Shown: positions 1 to 8,475, counted from the stretch's first letter. The stretch: 64,000 nt of DNA from an uncultured Thiohalocapsa sp. (GCF_913063425.1 NZ_CAJXYK010000019.1:1-64000); one strand, 5' to 3'. Notes: generated by a model from the letters alone, not told the origin. Numbers and translations are program-made.

Positions 1-138
1 TTCGGCTCCCTGCGCCTTGCCTGGCACGCCCGGAGACGCCCTCGCGACGGCCGGCAGATTTTTCACAACCTCTGAGCCGCCACCAGCGCTCGCCCGTTAT
101 CACATCCTCGTTCCTGAACAGCCATTGGGCCCAGCACC
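1..138. other. Window edge upstream of hoxH; no gene recognised
   Basis: In frame 1 the sequence is open from base 1 to a TGA at 73-75. The 24 residues encoded are Arg-rich and do not resemble the C-terminus of HoxY or any other Hox subunit I know. The remaining 63 bases lead to hoxH and show no clear Shine-Dalgarno. The other structural hox genes (hoxF, hoxU, hoxY), if present, should lie outside the window. Confidence 0.2.
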
Positions 139-1569
139 ATGAGCCGCACCATCAGCATCGAACCGGTCACCCGCATCGAAGGGCATGCCCGCATCACGCT
201 GCAGCTCGCCGACACCGGCGAGGTGGAAGACGCCAAGTTCCACCTGACCCAGTTCCGCGGTTTCGAGAAATTCTGCGAGGGCCGCCCCTACCGCGAGATG
301 CCGGCGCTCACGGCACGCACCTGCGGCATCTGCCCCGTGAGTCATCTGCTGGCCTCGAACAAGGCCTGCGACGACCTGCTCGCGGTGACCATCCCGCCGA
401 CGGCAGAGAAGCTCAGGCGGGTCATGAACCTAGCCCAGATCCTGCAAAGCCACGCCCTGAGCTTCTTTCACCTGAGCTCGCCGGACCTGCTGCTGGGCTG
501 GGACTCCGACCCCAGGGATCGGAACATCTTCGGCGTCATGCGCGCCGACCCGCAGCTCGCCAAAAACGGCATCCGGCTGCGGCAGGTGGGCCAGACCATC
601 ATCGAGACCCTGGGCGGCAAGAAGATCCACCCCACCTGGGTGGTGCCGGGCGGCGTCAACGAGGCGCTCTCGGTGGAGAAGCGCGACGCCATGCTGGCGA
701 TGCTGCCCGAGGCGCTCACCATCGCCAAGGACACCTACGCCTTCTTCAAGACCCTGGTGCCCAAGTTCAAGGACGAGGCCAGCCACTTCGGCACCATGAA
801 GACCATGTTCCTGAGCCTGGTCTCACCCCAGGGCCACCTGGAGCACTACGACGGCTTCCTGCGGCTCAAAGACGCGGCGGGCCGCATCGTCGAGGACAAG
901 GTGCCGCCGCGCGACTATCCGCGCATCATCGGCGAGGCCGTCGAGGACTTCAGCTACATGAAGTTCCCGTACTACAAGCCGCTCGGCTATCCCAGGGGGA
1001 TCTACCGCGTGGGTCCCCTCGCCCGCCTCAACAACGCCGACGCCTGCGGCACCCCATTCGCCGACGTGGCGCTGGCCGAGTTCCGCACGCTTCAGGAAGA
1101 CTCAGGCCCCATCACCTCCAGCTTCCACTATCACTACGCCCGGCTGGTGGAGATCCTCTTCGCCATCGAGAGCATGCAGCGGCTGCTGAAGGACCCGGAT
1201 ATCCTGGACACCCGCGTGCGCGCCCGGGCCCGCGGCAACAGAAGCGAAGGCCTCGGCGTCTCGGAGGCCCCCCGCGGCACCCTGATGCACCACTACAAGA
1301 TCGACGAGGCCGGGCTCATCACCTGGGTGGACCTCATCATCGCCACCGGCCACAACAACCTGGCCATGAATCGCAGCATCAAGGAAGTCGCCGATGCCTA
1401 TGTGGACGGCACGGACGTGAAAGAGGGCATGCTGAACCGCGTCGAGGCCGTCATCCGCTGCTTCGACCCCTGCCTGTCCTGCGCCTCCCATGCGTTCGGG
1501 CAGATGCCGATGGTCGTTGAGCTGACGAATTCGGCTGGAGAGGTCGTGCGCCGTCTGACGCGCGACTGA
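139..1569 (+). CDS. hoxH: NAD(P)-linked [NiFe] hydrogenase large subunit HoxH
   Basis: Large subunit of the cytoplasmic bidirectional hydrogenase, which holds the NiFe(CN)2CO site and interconverts H2 with NAD(P)H through HoxY and the HoxFU diaphorase. The 476 residues match the family length. Both nickel-binding cysteine pairs are present: CGICPVSH with C62 and C65 near the N-terminus, and DPCLSCASH with C445 and C448 near the end. A 25-residue tail follows H451, the usual cleavage point for the maturation endopeptidase, so the protein is made as a precursor. RIEGHARI at 12-19 is the family N-terminal signature. The next gene is the matching protease. No Shine-Dalgarno is obvious. Confidence 0.95.
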   Translation: MSRTISIEPVTRIEGHARITLQLADTGEVEDAKFHLTQFRGFEKFCEGRPYREMPALTARTCGICPVSHLLASNKACDDLLAVTIPPTAEKLRRVMNLAQILQSHALSFFHLSSPDLLLGWDSDPRDRNIFGVMRADPQLAKNGIRLRQVGQTIIETLGGKKIHPTWVVPGGVNEALSVEKRDAMLAMLPEALTIAKDTYAFFKTLVPKFKDEASHFGTMKTMFLSLVSPQGHLEHYDGFLRLKDAAGRIVEDKVPPRDYPRIIGEAVEDFSYMKFPYYKPLGYPRGIYRVGPLARLNNADACGTPFADVALAEFRTLQEDSGPITSSFHYHYARLVEILFAIESMQRLLKDPDILDTRVRARARGNRSEGLGVSEAPRGTLMHHYKIDEAGLITWVDLIIATGHNNLAMNRSIKEVADAYVDGTDVKEGMLNRVEAVIRCFDPCLSCASHAFGQMPMVVELTNSAGEVVRRLTRD

Positions 1570-1576
1570 CGCGGAG

Positions 1577-1729
1577 AGTACGGAGTACGAGGTACGCAGT
1601 ACGGGGCCACCTGAAGGGCTCGGCGCGCCGTGCGACACACTCAGCTTCGCTGAGGGCAGCCCGGACCGCGGTGAAGACCCCGCCGGCTCCTTCACCGTAC
1701 TCCGTACCCCGTACTCCGCACTCCGTACT
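1577..1729. repeat. Inverted arrays of a heptamer (AGTACGG) between hoxH and hoxW
   Basis: Four tandem heptamers of consensus AGTACGG (1577-1604) face five tandem heptamers of the complement CCGTACT (1695-1729) across a 90-bp spacer. The element fills the whole hoxH-hoxW gap. It ends 4 nt before the hoxW start codon and leaves no visible Shine-Dalgarno. It resembles the short tandemly repeated repetitive (STRR) heptamers known from cyanobacteria and some proteobacteria; other word families of the same design occur further along. Confidence 0.85.
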
Positions 1730-1733
1730 TCCC

Positions 1734-2210
1734 ATGCACACCCTCATCATCGGCTACGGCAGCCCCATCCGCGGCGATGACGCCGTGGGGCCGCTGCTCG
1801 CGGATCGCATCGCCGAGCAGCTCGCCCTGGGCCACTGGCCGGCTGGCACGCAAGTCCAGGCCCGCCACATCCTGACGGCCGAGATCGTCGCTGATCTGAA
1901 GCAGGCCGGGCGGGTGATCTTCATCGACGCCGCCGCCGACACGCCGGCCGGAGAAGTGCGCACGCTGCCCCTGAAGCCGGACCCCACCGCCCTTTCCACC
2001 ATGGCCCACTTCCACGACCCGCGGGAGCTGCTCGCCTGGTGCGAGGGGCTCTACGGCAGCGCCCCGGAGGCCTGGCTCGTCTCCGTGGGCGGCGCCGCCT
2101 GGGACTACGGGCACTTCGACCTGAGCCCATCGGTGCAGGCGGCGCTGCCGAGCGCCATCCATGCGGTGCGCGACCTCTGCAACCGCGCAACCGCAGCGAC
2201 AGCCCACTGA
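1734..2210 (+). CDS. hoxW: Hydrogenase maturation protease (HoxW type)
   Basis: Nickel-dependent endopeptidase of the HyaD/HybD/HoxW family that removes the C-terminal tail of HoxH after metal insertion. The 158-residue product begins MHTLIIGYGSPIRGDDAVGP, containing the family's GxGNxxxxDDxxG-like region (a serine replaces the usual asparagine) with its nickel-binding acidic residue. A second conserved segment, VIFIDAA, follows near residue 63. An upstream in-frame ATG at 1671 lies inside the repeat element and would add unrelated residues, so the ATG at 1734 is preferred. It sits directly downstream of its presumed substrate gene hoxH, with a repeat element between them. The specificity for HoxH is inferred from context. 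Confidence 0.85.
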   Translation: MHTLIIGYGSPIRGDDAVGPLLADRIAEQLALGHWPAGTQVQARHILTAEIVADLKQAGRVIFIDAAADTPAGEVRTLPLKPDPTALSTMAHFHDPRELLAWCEGLYGSAPEAWLVSVGGAAWDYGHFDLSPSVQAALPSAIHAVRDLCNRATAATAH

Positions 2211-2769
2211 GCACAGCGGCGAATCCGGGCGCGAGCGCAAGCGCGCAAGCAACCGTCCCCACTGCTGTCCCCGGTCCCAGCATCAGCGCTGCAGTGCCGC
2301 CTGGGAGCCCCGAGCTTCACTCGGCCCAACCTGGGGACGCCGAGTTTCACTCGGCCCAACCTGGGAGCGCCGAGTTTCACTCGGCCCAACCTGGGGACGC
2401 CGAGTTCCACTCGGCCCAACCTGGGGACGCCGAGTTCCACTCGGCCCAACGCCTGGGAGCGCCGAGTTCCACTCGGCCCAACCTGGGGGCGCCGAGTTTC
2501 ACTCGGCCCAACGCCCACGCGGCCGCCTCCCAGCGCTGAAATGCAACAAGTCGAACAGACCGCCTCCGTTCCTCCAAGCCGCCGACTGAAAGTCGGCGCC
2601 CCCGGAGTGCGGCCTTTGCACAGCATGAAACGCTCAAGTTTCATATACCGTCCCCGTTATTGTGCTGGATTCTCGTGGCGCAAGGCTGTTGTGACCCCGC
2701 CGCAAGGCCGGATCTGCGATCATGAGCGTTTGCTTATCGACAGCAGACAAGCCTCGTGGAGGCACGACC
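2211..2769. other. Gene-free 559 bp dominated by repeats
   Basis: It contains a seven-copy 30-bp tandem repeat (2300-2511) and a dispersed-type stem-loop around 2579-2605 (CCGACTGAAAGTCGG). ORFs here only read through repeat units and give repeated HSAQPG-type peptides in all frames, so none is called. The last 120 bases should hold the promoter of the Old Yellow Enzyme gene, but no clear promoter was seen. Confidence 0.6.
2300..2511. repeat. Seven-copy 30-bp tandem repeat, each unit a hairpin
   Basis: Units start at 2300, 2330, 2360, 2390, 2420, 2452 and 2482. A 2-bp insertion separates units 5 and 6. Each unit contains the inverted repeat CCGAGT-(TTC or TCC, CTTC-like in unit 1)-ACTCGG, so every unit can fold into a 6-bp stem with a 3-nt loop. 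Unit-to-unit differences are mostly single bases, suggesting recent expansion. Confidence 0.9.
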
Positions 2770-3903
2770 ATGACCGACACACAAACCAGCGATGATCCGC
2801 TCTTCAAGCCCCTTCAAGCCGGCGAGCTGCACCTGCCGAACCGCATCGTCCTCGGGCCCCTGACCCGCTCCCGGGCACGGCAGCCGGGCAATGTCCCCGG
2901 CCCCATGAACGCCGAGTACTACGCCCAGCGCGCGGGCGCCGGGCTCATCGTCTCGGAGGCGACGAACATCTCCCAGGTCGCCATGGGCTATGCGCTCACC
3001 CCGGGCATCTTCACCGAAGAGCAGATCGCCGGCTGGCGGCTGGTTACCGAGGCCGTGCACGCCGCCGGCGGCCAGATGTTGCTGCAGCTCTGGCACTGCG
3101 GGCGCATGTCCCACGAGGCCCTGCACCCGGGCACGCCGCCCATGGCGCCCTCAGCCATCCACTGCGACCAATGCCAGGTGTTCTACGTGGACGACGAGGG
3201 CAAGGGCGGCCTCAGGCCCGTCTCGCCGCCCAAGGCCATGACCCAGGCGGACATCGATGCCACCATCGAGGACTATGCGACGGCCACCCGCAACGCCATG
3301 GCGGCGGGCTTCGACGGCGTGGAGGTGCACAGCGCCAACGGCTACCTGCTGCATCAGTTCCTCGCCAGCAACACCAACCAGCGCACCGATGCTTACGGCG
3401 GCAGCCTTCCCAACCGCGCACGCATGCTGTTCGACGTGATGGACGCGGTGCTGGGCGAGGTGCCCGCCGGGCGCGTCGGCGTGCGCATCTCACCGTTGTT
3501 CAAGCTCAATGGCATCGACGACGCCGACCCGGCAGAGACCTTCGGCTATGTCTCCGAGCACCTGGGCAAGCGTGGCATCGCCTACCTGCATGTGGCCGAC
3601 ACCGACGTCATGCGCGGCGCCGCGCCCAAGATGGAGGCGATCCTGCCCTTCACCCGCACGAAGTTCGACGGCGTGGTGATGCTGAACGGCGCCTATACCC
3701 CCGAGCGCGCCCGCCAGGCCATCGAGAACGGCGACGGCGACTGCATCGCCTTCGGCCGCCTCTACCTCGCCAACCCGGACCTGCCCGCGCGCATCCGGCA
3801 GAACGGCCCGTACAACGACCCGGACCCGGCCACCTTCTACGGCGGCGGCGCCGAGGGCTACACGGACTATCCCACCCTCGGCTCGGCGACTGATCCGTCA
3901 TAG
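2770..3903 (+). CDS. Old Yellow Enzyme family NAD(P)H:flavin oxidoreductase (NemA-like)
   Basis: FMN-dependent ene-reductase of the OYE family, a TIM barrel of 377 residues that reduces activated alkenes, quinones or nitro compounds with NAD(P)H. Visible signatures are PLTRSRA at 30-36 (the Thr that hydrogen-bonds FMN) and HSANGYLLHQF at 187-197 with substrate-binding H187 and N190. FGRLYLANPDLP near the C-terminus is the phosphate-binding strand. The ATG at 2770 has a GGAGG at 2757-2761; the upstream in-frame ATG at 2722 lacks one. The gene stands alone between two repeat-filled gaps. The natural substrate cannot be deduced; NemA or XenA-type activity is possible. Confidence 0.9.
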   Translation: MTDTQTSDDPLFKPLQAGELHLPNRIVLGPLTRSRARQPGNVPGPMNAEYYAQRAGAGLIVSEATNISQVAMGYALTPGIFTEEQIAGWRLVTEAVHAAGGQMLLQLWHCGRMSHEALHPGTPPMAPSAIHCDQCQVFYVDDEGKGGLRPVSPPKAMTQADIDATIEDYATATRNAMAAGFDGVEVHSANGYLLHQFLASNTNQRTDAYGGSLPNRARMLFDVMDAVLGEVPAGRVGVRISPLFKLNGIDDADPAETFGYVSEHLGKRGIAYLHVADTDVMRGAAPKMEAILPFTRTKFDGVVMLNGAYTPERARQAIENGDGDCIAFGRLYLANPDLPARIRQNGPYNDPDPATFYGGGAEGYTDYPTLGSATDPS

Positions 3904-3913
3904 CCCCAAAAAC

Positions 3914-3974
3914 GGGGACAGTATACTGAACTTGTGAACCTGCCCTAGGGCTTATTGTTCAGTGTACTGTCCCC
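3914..3974. repeat. REP/REPIN-like palindrome (GGGGACAGTATACTG)
   Basis: GGGGACAGTATACTGAAC (3914-3931) is repeated in inverted orientation as GTTCAGTGTACTGTCCCC (3957-3974). A perfect GCCCTAGGGC palindrome (3942-3951) lies between the arms. The whole unit can fold into one long hairpin. GGGGACAGTATACT words of this kind are typical of REP sequences mobilised by REP-associated tyrosine transposases (RAYTs). No RAYT gene is in the window. Confidence 0.8.
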
Positions 3975-4017
3975 TTCTGCATTCAGGGACACCCACTTCC
4001 AGTCGACGCGGGCCGTG

Positions 4018-5514
4018 TCATTCATCCAGCCCGTTGCGCCAGTCCTGGTCCTCCTTGTCGAACAGCCGGTTGGCCTCAGTCGGCCCCCAGCTGCCCGCCT
4101 CGTAGGTGTGGATGTAGTCGCGCTCGATGGCCCAGAGCTTGAGCACCGGGTCCACCACCCCCCAGGCATGCTCGACTTCGTCGGCGCGCAGGAACAGCGA
4201 ATGATCCCCTGACAGCACGTCCAGGATCAGCGCCTCGTAGGCGTCGATCTGGTCACGGCCGATGGAGCAGGTGCTGGCGTCCAGGCGCTCGGTCTGGGTG
4301 CGCATGGTGAGCCCCGGCTGCTTCACCAGGAGCTCGAAGCGCATGCACTCGTTGGGCTGGATGTTGAGCAGCAGCCAGTTGGGCTTCAGCTGCTCGATGG
4401 GGGTGTCGCTGAACAGCTGCTGCGGCGGATGCCGGAAGCGGATGGCGATGAGCGAGTGCGACGCGCCGAGCCGCTTGCCCGTGCGCAGGTAAAAGGGCAC
4501 GCCCCGCCAGCGCCAGTTGTCGATGTAGAGCTTGAGCGCGGCGTAGGTCTCCGTGCTGCTGCGCGGGTCCACGCCGTCTTCCTCCAGGTAGCCCGGCACT
4601 CTGGCCCCATCGCTCTCGCCGGCGCGGTACTGCGCGCGGAAGGCCTGCGCATGCACCGCCTGCCGGGGGATGGGCCGGATGGAGCGCAGCACCTTGACCT
4701 TTTCATCGCGCAGGGCCTCGGCATCCATGCTCGGCGGCGGCTCCATGGCCACCAGGGTCAGCATCTGCAGGAGATGGCTCTGGATCATGTCCCGCAGGGC
4801 GCCGACGCCGTCATAGAAGCCGGCGCGGCCGCCGATGCCCTTGGCCTCGGCATGGGTGATCTGGACGTGGTCGATGTAGTTGCGGTTCCACAGGGGCTCC
4901 AGCAGCAGGTTCGCGAAGCGGAACACCAGCACGTTCTGCACCGTGCTCTTGCCCAGGTAATGGTCGATCCGGTAGATCTGCGCCTCGCTGAAGTGACGCT
5001 GCAGCTGCTCATCCAGAATTTCCGCGCTCTCCAGGTCATAGCCGAAGGGCTTCTCCACCACCAGGCGCGCACAGCCGTGCTCCGGGCGGTTCAGACCCTG
5101 CGCCGCCAGCCGATCCGCCACCTCGCCATAGAACGCAGGCGCAATGGCCAGATAGAACACGAGGTTCGGCGAGAAGCCGTCATCGGCATCGCCGCCCTGA
5201 CGCTCGTTGGACAGGCGTTGCGCTAGCCGCTCGAAGCCTGCACCCTCGGTGAGATCGCCCTCCACGAAGTGAAGCCGCCCCAGCAGCCGCTCCAGCACCT
5301 CGCCCTGAAGGCGCCCGCGCAGCTGCCGGTCCAGGGTCTCGCGCACCTCACCGCGCCAGTCGTCGTCCGACCAGTCCCGGCGCCCGAAGCCGATGATGCG
5401 CATGGCTGGGGACAGGTGGCCGCCGCGCTCCAGCTGGTACAGCGCGGGCAACAGCTTTATTTGTGAGAGATTGCCGGTGGCGCCGAAGATCACCAGCGTG
5501 CAGGATGCGTGCAT
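4018..5514 (-). CDS. zwf: Glucose-6-phosphate 1-dehydrogenase
   Basis: Oxidises glucose 6-phosphate to 6-phosphogluconolactone with NADP(+), the entry step of the oxidative pentose phosphate and Entner-Doudoroff pathways. The 498 residues match the family. The N-terminal nucleotide site reads [16 protein letters not shown], with Asn where many homologues have Asp. The substrate-binding signature RIDHYLGK is intact. The start ATG at 5514 has a GAGGGG just upstream and places the nucleotide motif at the usual distance from the N-terminus; the longer ORF to 5580 adds 22 unrelated residues. It is divergent from glgA, with an operator-like palindrome between them. Confidence 0.96.
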   Translation of the reverse strand: MHASCTLVIFGATGNLSQIKLLPALYQLERGGHLSPAMRIIGFGRRDWSDDDWRGEVRETLDRQLRGRLQGEVLERLLGRLHFVEGDLTEGAGFERLAQRLSNERQGGDADDGFSPNLVFYLAIAPAFYGEVADRLAAQGLNRPEHGCARLVVEKPFGYDLESAEILDEQLQRHFSEAQIYRIDHYLGKSTVQNVLVFRFANLLLEPLWNRNYIDHVQITHAEAKGIGGRAGFYDGVGALRDMIQSHLLQMLTLVAMEPPPSMDAEALRDEKVKVLRSIRPIPRQAVHAQAFRAQYRAGESDGARVPGYLEEDGVDPRSSTETYAALKLYIDNWRWRGVPFYLRTGKRLGASHSLIAIRFRHPPQQLFSDTPIEQLKPNWLLLNIQPNECMRFELLVKQPGLTMRTQTERLDASTCSIGRDQIDAYEALILDVLSGDHSLFLRADEVEHAWGVVDPVLKLWAIERDYIHTYEAGSWGPTEANRLFDKEDQDWRNGLDE

Positions 5515-5830
5515 AGAAGCCCCCTCAGTTTGAATGCGTGTCGAACAAGCCCTGAACTTTGTGCTAGGTTCATTGAACAAAACCTAGCCGTCGTCGCAGG
5601 TCGCCGGATGGATAGGTGCAGGGGACGGAAGCTCGGCTGGATACCCCGCCCCGCCGTTGCGCCGGTGCTTGGAGATCCATCGCGCAGTACCCTGTACGGC
5701 GTCGTCGGTGCGGGGCTGCCGGCCGTCGCGTGAGGCGATGGGAGCGCCTCGCAGCCCGGGCCAGCAGCCCGAATGTCTTCACTACGCGCCAGCGCCCTGC
5801 GGACTCAACCCAGTCATTGCGCCGACCGCC
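5515..5830. other. Divergent zwf/glgA intergenic region
   Basis: These 316 bp should carry promoters for both zwf (leftward) and glgA (rightward). The only clear structure is the inverted repeat at 5563-5588. An in-frame GlgA extension from 5657 crosses this region but is Arg/Pro-rich and not family-like, so it is not annotated as coding. Confidence 0.5.
5563..5588. promoter_or_regulatory. Operator-like inverted repeat upstream of zwf
   Basis: Perfect 8-bp arms GCTAGGTT and AACCTAGC are separated by 10 nt, with a second overlapping palindrome GTTCATTGAAC at 5568-5578. The site is about 50 nt upstream of the zwf start codon and 240 nt from the glgA start. Position and symmetry suggest a repressor site for zwf. 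It does not match the HexR consensus I know. Confidence 0.4.
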
Positions 5831-7354
5831 ATGGACTACAGCGACTTCCCATCCGATTCAGGCCGCACCGGCCACTGCGTGCTGTTCGCGAGCAGCGAGG
5901 CCCACCCACTGGTCAAAACGGGCGGCCTCGGCGACGTCGCCGCGAGCCTGCCGATGGCACTGCGCGATCTCGGCCACGACGCCCGCCTCATCCTGCCGGC
6001 GTATCCAAGCGCCAAGAAGCTGGTGCGCGAGCTCAAGCCCCTGATGGAGCTGCGCATGCCGGGCATCGTCGGCACGGTGCAGCTGCTGGGGGGCCTGCTG
6101 CCGGACCGGGACCTGCCCGTGTACCTGGTGGATGCCCCCGCCTACTTCTGCCGCGAGGGCAACCCCTACACCGATGTGAGCGGCCGCGACTGGGGCGACA
6201 ATCCCGAGCGCTTCCTGCTTTTCAGCCGCGTGGTCGCCCATGTGGCCATGGGCCTGCCCCCGCTCAACTGGCGCCCGCACATCCTGCACTGCAACGACTG
6301 GCAGACGGGGCTTGCGCCGGCGCTGCTGCGAGAGCAGGACGAGCGCCCGGCGACGGTTTTCACCATCCACAACCTGGCCTATCAGGGCCTGTTCGACCGC
6401 GCCACCTTCGACCGGCTGCACCTGCCCCCAGCGCTATGGGCTGTGAGCGGGCTCGAATTCCACCAGCGCATGTCCTTCATCAAGGGCGGCATCGTCTTCT
6501 CCGACCGCGTTAACACCGTGAGCCCCCAGTACGCCGACGAGGTTCGCACCCAGCGCTTCGGCTGTGGGCTGGACGGCCTGCTGCGCCAACTGGGCGGGCG
6601 CTTCCGCGGCATCCTGAACGGCATCGACTACCGCGTCTGGAACCCCGCCGACGACCCCGCCCTGCCCCAGGGCTATGATGCCGAGCACGTGCACCTGAAG
6701 GCCGAGAACAAGCGCGAGCTCCAGACCCTGTTCGGCCTGCCGCGGGACGAGCACGCCTTCGTGCTTGGCCACGTCGGACGGCTGGTGGAGCAGAAGGGCG
6801 TAGACCTCATCATCGACATCCTGCCGCGGCTGGTGGAGGCCGGGCAGGTACAACTGGTCATGCAGGGCGCCGGCGACCGCGCCCTGGAGCAGGCCCTGCA
6901 GGCGGCCGCCGCCAACACGGAGCGGGTCAGCGTGCACGTGGGCTATGACGAGATCCGCGCCCACCTCATCGAGGCCGGCTGCGACGCCTTCCTGATGCCC
7001 TCGCGCTTCGAGCCCTGCGGCCTTAACCAGATGTACAGCCTGCGCTACGGCACCGTGCCCATCGTGCACAACACCGGCGGCCTCGCAGACACCGTGGTGG
7101 ACGCGAGCGACGCCACCCTCGCCGCCGGCACCGCCAACGGCTTCCTGTTCAACGATCCGAACGCCGACGGCCTTTGGTACGCGGTGGAGAAAGCACTGCG
7201 CATGCACCGCGAGCAGCGCGGTCAATGGCGCGCCCTGATGCTCGCCGGCATGCGCCAGGACCTGAGCTGGCAGGCGAGCGCCCGCCACTACGCGGACTTC
7301 TACAGCGAGGCCATCGCCGCCCGCACCAGCTTGCACCAAGCGGCGATGGCGTAA
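5831..7354 (+). CDS. glgA: Glycogen synthase (ADP-glucose type)
   Basis: GT5 glucosyltransferase that extends alpha-1,4-glucan from ADP-glucose in glycogen storage. The 507-residue product contains the N-terminal ADP-glucose loop KTGGLGDVAA and the C-terminal Rossmann segment SRFEPCGLNQMYSLRYG, followed by the NTGGLADTV nucleotide-binding region. HNLAYQGLF and GILNGID are further GlgA signatures. The ATG at 5831 puts KTGGLGD about 26 residues in; an upstream in-frame ATG at 5657 would add 58 low-complexity residues. The gene is isolated from other glg genes. A fragment of a SIR2-like gene begins 8 bp after its stop. Confidence 0.95.
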   Translation: MDYSDFPSDSGRTGHCVLFASSEAHPLVKTGGLGDVAASLPMALRDLGHDARLILPAYPSAKKLVRELKPLMELRMPGIVGTVQLLGGLLPDRDLPVYLVDAPAYFCREGNPYTDVSGRDWGDNPERFLLFSRVVAHVAMGLPPLNWRPHILHCNDWQTGLAPALLREQDERPATVFTIHNLAYQGLFDRATFDRLHLPPALWAVSGLEFHQRMSFIKGGIVFSDRVNTVSPQYADEVRTQRFGCGLDGLLRQLGGRFRGILNGIDYRVWNPADDPALPQGYDAEHVHLKAENKRELQTLFGLPRDEHAFVLGHVGRLVEQKGVDLIIDILPRLVEAGQVQLVMQGAGDRALEQALQAAAANTERVSVHVGYDEIRAHLIEAGCDAFLMPSRFEPCGLNQMYSLRYGTVPIVHNTGGLADTVVDASDATLAAGTANGFLFNDPNADGLWYAVEKALRMHREQRGQWRALMLAGMRQDLSWQASARHYADFYSEAIAARTSLHQAAMA

Positions 7355-7362
7355 AGGCGGCA

Positions 7363-7419
7363 GCATGGGCTCGCCGTTGACGGCATCACGCCCATCGACG
7401 AGCACGCCGGGGCCGACGT
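7363..7419 (-). pseudogene. 57-bp remnant copy of the SIR2-like gene's 5' part
   Basis: These 57 bp align without gaps to 8361-8417 inside the intact SIR2-like gene, with 5 mismatches. Read on the minus strand they still encode GPGVLxDxRDAxNGEPM, the same peptide as residues 22-38 of the intact protein. The fragment lies in the same orientation, immediately after the glgA stop and before a cluster of REP-like units. It looks like the leftover of a second gene copy or an incomplete duplication. Confidence 0.75.
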
Positions 7420-7449
7420 CGCGACCCCTCAAAACCGGGGACCAAAAAC

Positions 7450-7591
7450 GGGGACGGTATACCTAACTTCAACGGTGACGGTATACTGAACTTGCAGCCC
7501 TGGCCTGGGGCTTGTTATTCCGTGTACTGTCCCCTTGTTCTTGCCCCCTTATTCTCGCTGGATCTCGCTCGCGGCTCAGTATACTGTCGCC
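7450..7591. repeat. Cluster of four REP-like units
   Basis: Two direct units (GGGGACGGTATACCTAAC at 7450-7467 and GGTGACGGTATACTGAAC at 7474-7491) are followed by two inverted ones (CCGTGTACTGTCCCC ending at 7534 and CAGTATACTGTCGCC ending at 7591). A GCCCTGGCCTGGGGC core at 7497-7511 replaces the perfect palindrome seen at 3942. This is a degenerate, nested version of the element at 3914-3974. Confidence 0.7.
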
Positions 7592-7605
7592 GCATCAGTG
7601 CCGCA

Positions 7606-8475
7606 TCACGAGGCGCCGTTTAGCACCAGTCCCTCGTCGGCAGCGCCGGCGGCGCTGAGCAGGTCCGCCACATCTGCCTCGATGACCTCGATGCCCTTCT
7701 TGTCGCAGAAGCGCAGCTCCTTTTCCGTCGGCTCCGGTATCAGTGCGTAGCCTGCCGGCTCGCCGGCGGCGTAGATGATGTCGGACATCACCATGCGCTC
7801 GGTGTCGCGGGTGAAGCGCAGCCCCAGGAACAGGTACTGCCGCCCCACACGATGCTCCTTCAGAAACTTCGGCAGGCCGAAGCCGCCCATGAGCTCGGTG
7901 AGGTAGTCCACGAAGTCCGCGTCGGAGGCGATGTAGGTGGGATCGGGTCGCGGGCTGCCGAGCGGCTTGAACAGGATGGGCAGCCGCGGGTCGGCGCTGG
8001 ACTGGTCGATCTCCCGGTAGGCCTCGCCGTCGTAGGTGTGCAGCTTGAAGCGGTAGTCGGTGCCGCCCACCCGGGCGATGCCGCGGATCAGCAGATGCTC
8101 GCGATCCGCGAAGGAGTCCTGGAGCTGGGTGTCGCGGTTGATGTCGATGATATAGCCCGGCGCCGCGGCGGCGAGCCAGTCGTGCAGTGCGGCACGGGTC
8201 CATTGCCGCTGGCCGTAGAGCTGGTCCAGAAACCGGTTCACGGCGCTGCGACCGCGCTTGAGCTCGACGTTCATGGCCGCGCGCGGGAACTCCCACATGA
8301 GCTTCGGCGCCATGGGCCGGCCATTGTTCATGGCGATGATGAGCTCGTCGCTCTGCGCCGGCATGGGCTCGCCGTTGTCGGCATCTCGCACATCGGCGAG
8401 CACGCCGGGGCCGAGGTAGGGCACCAGGTCGCCGCGCTGCGCGGCCTGGGCGAGGTCGGTGAGGGAGAGGGACAT
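7606..8475 (-). CDS. SIR2-like domain protein next to the nif operon
   Basis: A 289-residue protein divergent from nifE. Residues 17-26 (LVPYLGPGVL) look like the start of a SIR2-type Rossmann fold (family G-[AP]-G-[VI]), and YIIDINRDTQLQ near residue 125 occupies the place of the SIR2 TxN-D segment. The usual zinc cysteines of protein deacetylases are absent, so it is more likely a SIR2-like NAD-binding or NAD-hydrolysing domain than a sirtuin. Start: an ATG at 8475 preceded by a purine-rich stretch; the longer ORF to 8529 is less family-like. A role linked to nitrogen fixation (NAD pool or nitrogenase regulation) is inferred only from position. The family call is by eye. Confidence 0.5.
   Translation of the reverse strand: MSLSLTDLAQAAQRGDLVPYLGPGVLADVRDADNGEPMPAQSDELIIAMNNGRPMAPKLMWEFPRAAMNVELKRGRSAVNRFLDQLYGQRQWTRAALHDWLAAAAPGYIIDINRDTQLQDSFADREHLLIRGIARVGGTDYRFKLHTYDGEAYREIDQSSADPRLPILFKPLGSPRPDPTYIASDADFVDYLTELMGGFGLPKFLKEHRVGRQYLFLGLRFTRDTERMVMSDIIYAAGEPAGYALIPEPTEKELRFCDKKGIEVIEADVADLLSAAGAADEGLVLNGAS

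Noticed and set aside
6434-7432. 332-codon minus-strand ORF overlapping glgA
   Set aside because: All but its first 24 codons are a shadow of glgA; those first codons are the SIR2-like remnant, annotated separately.
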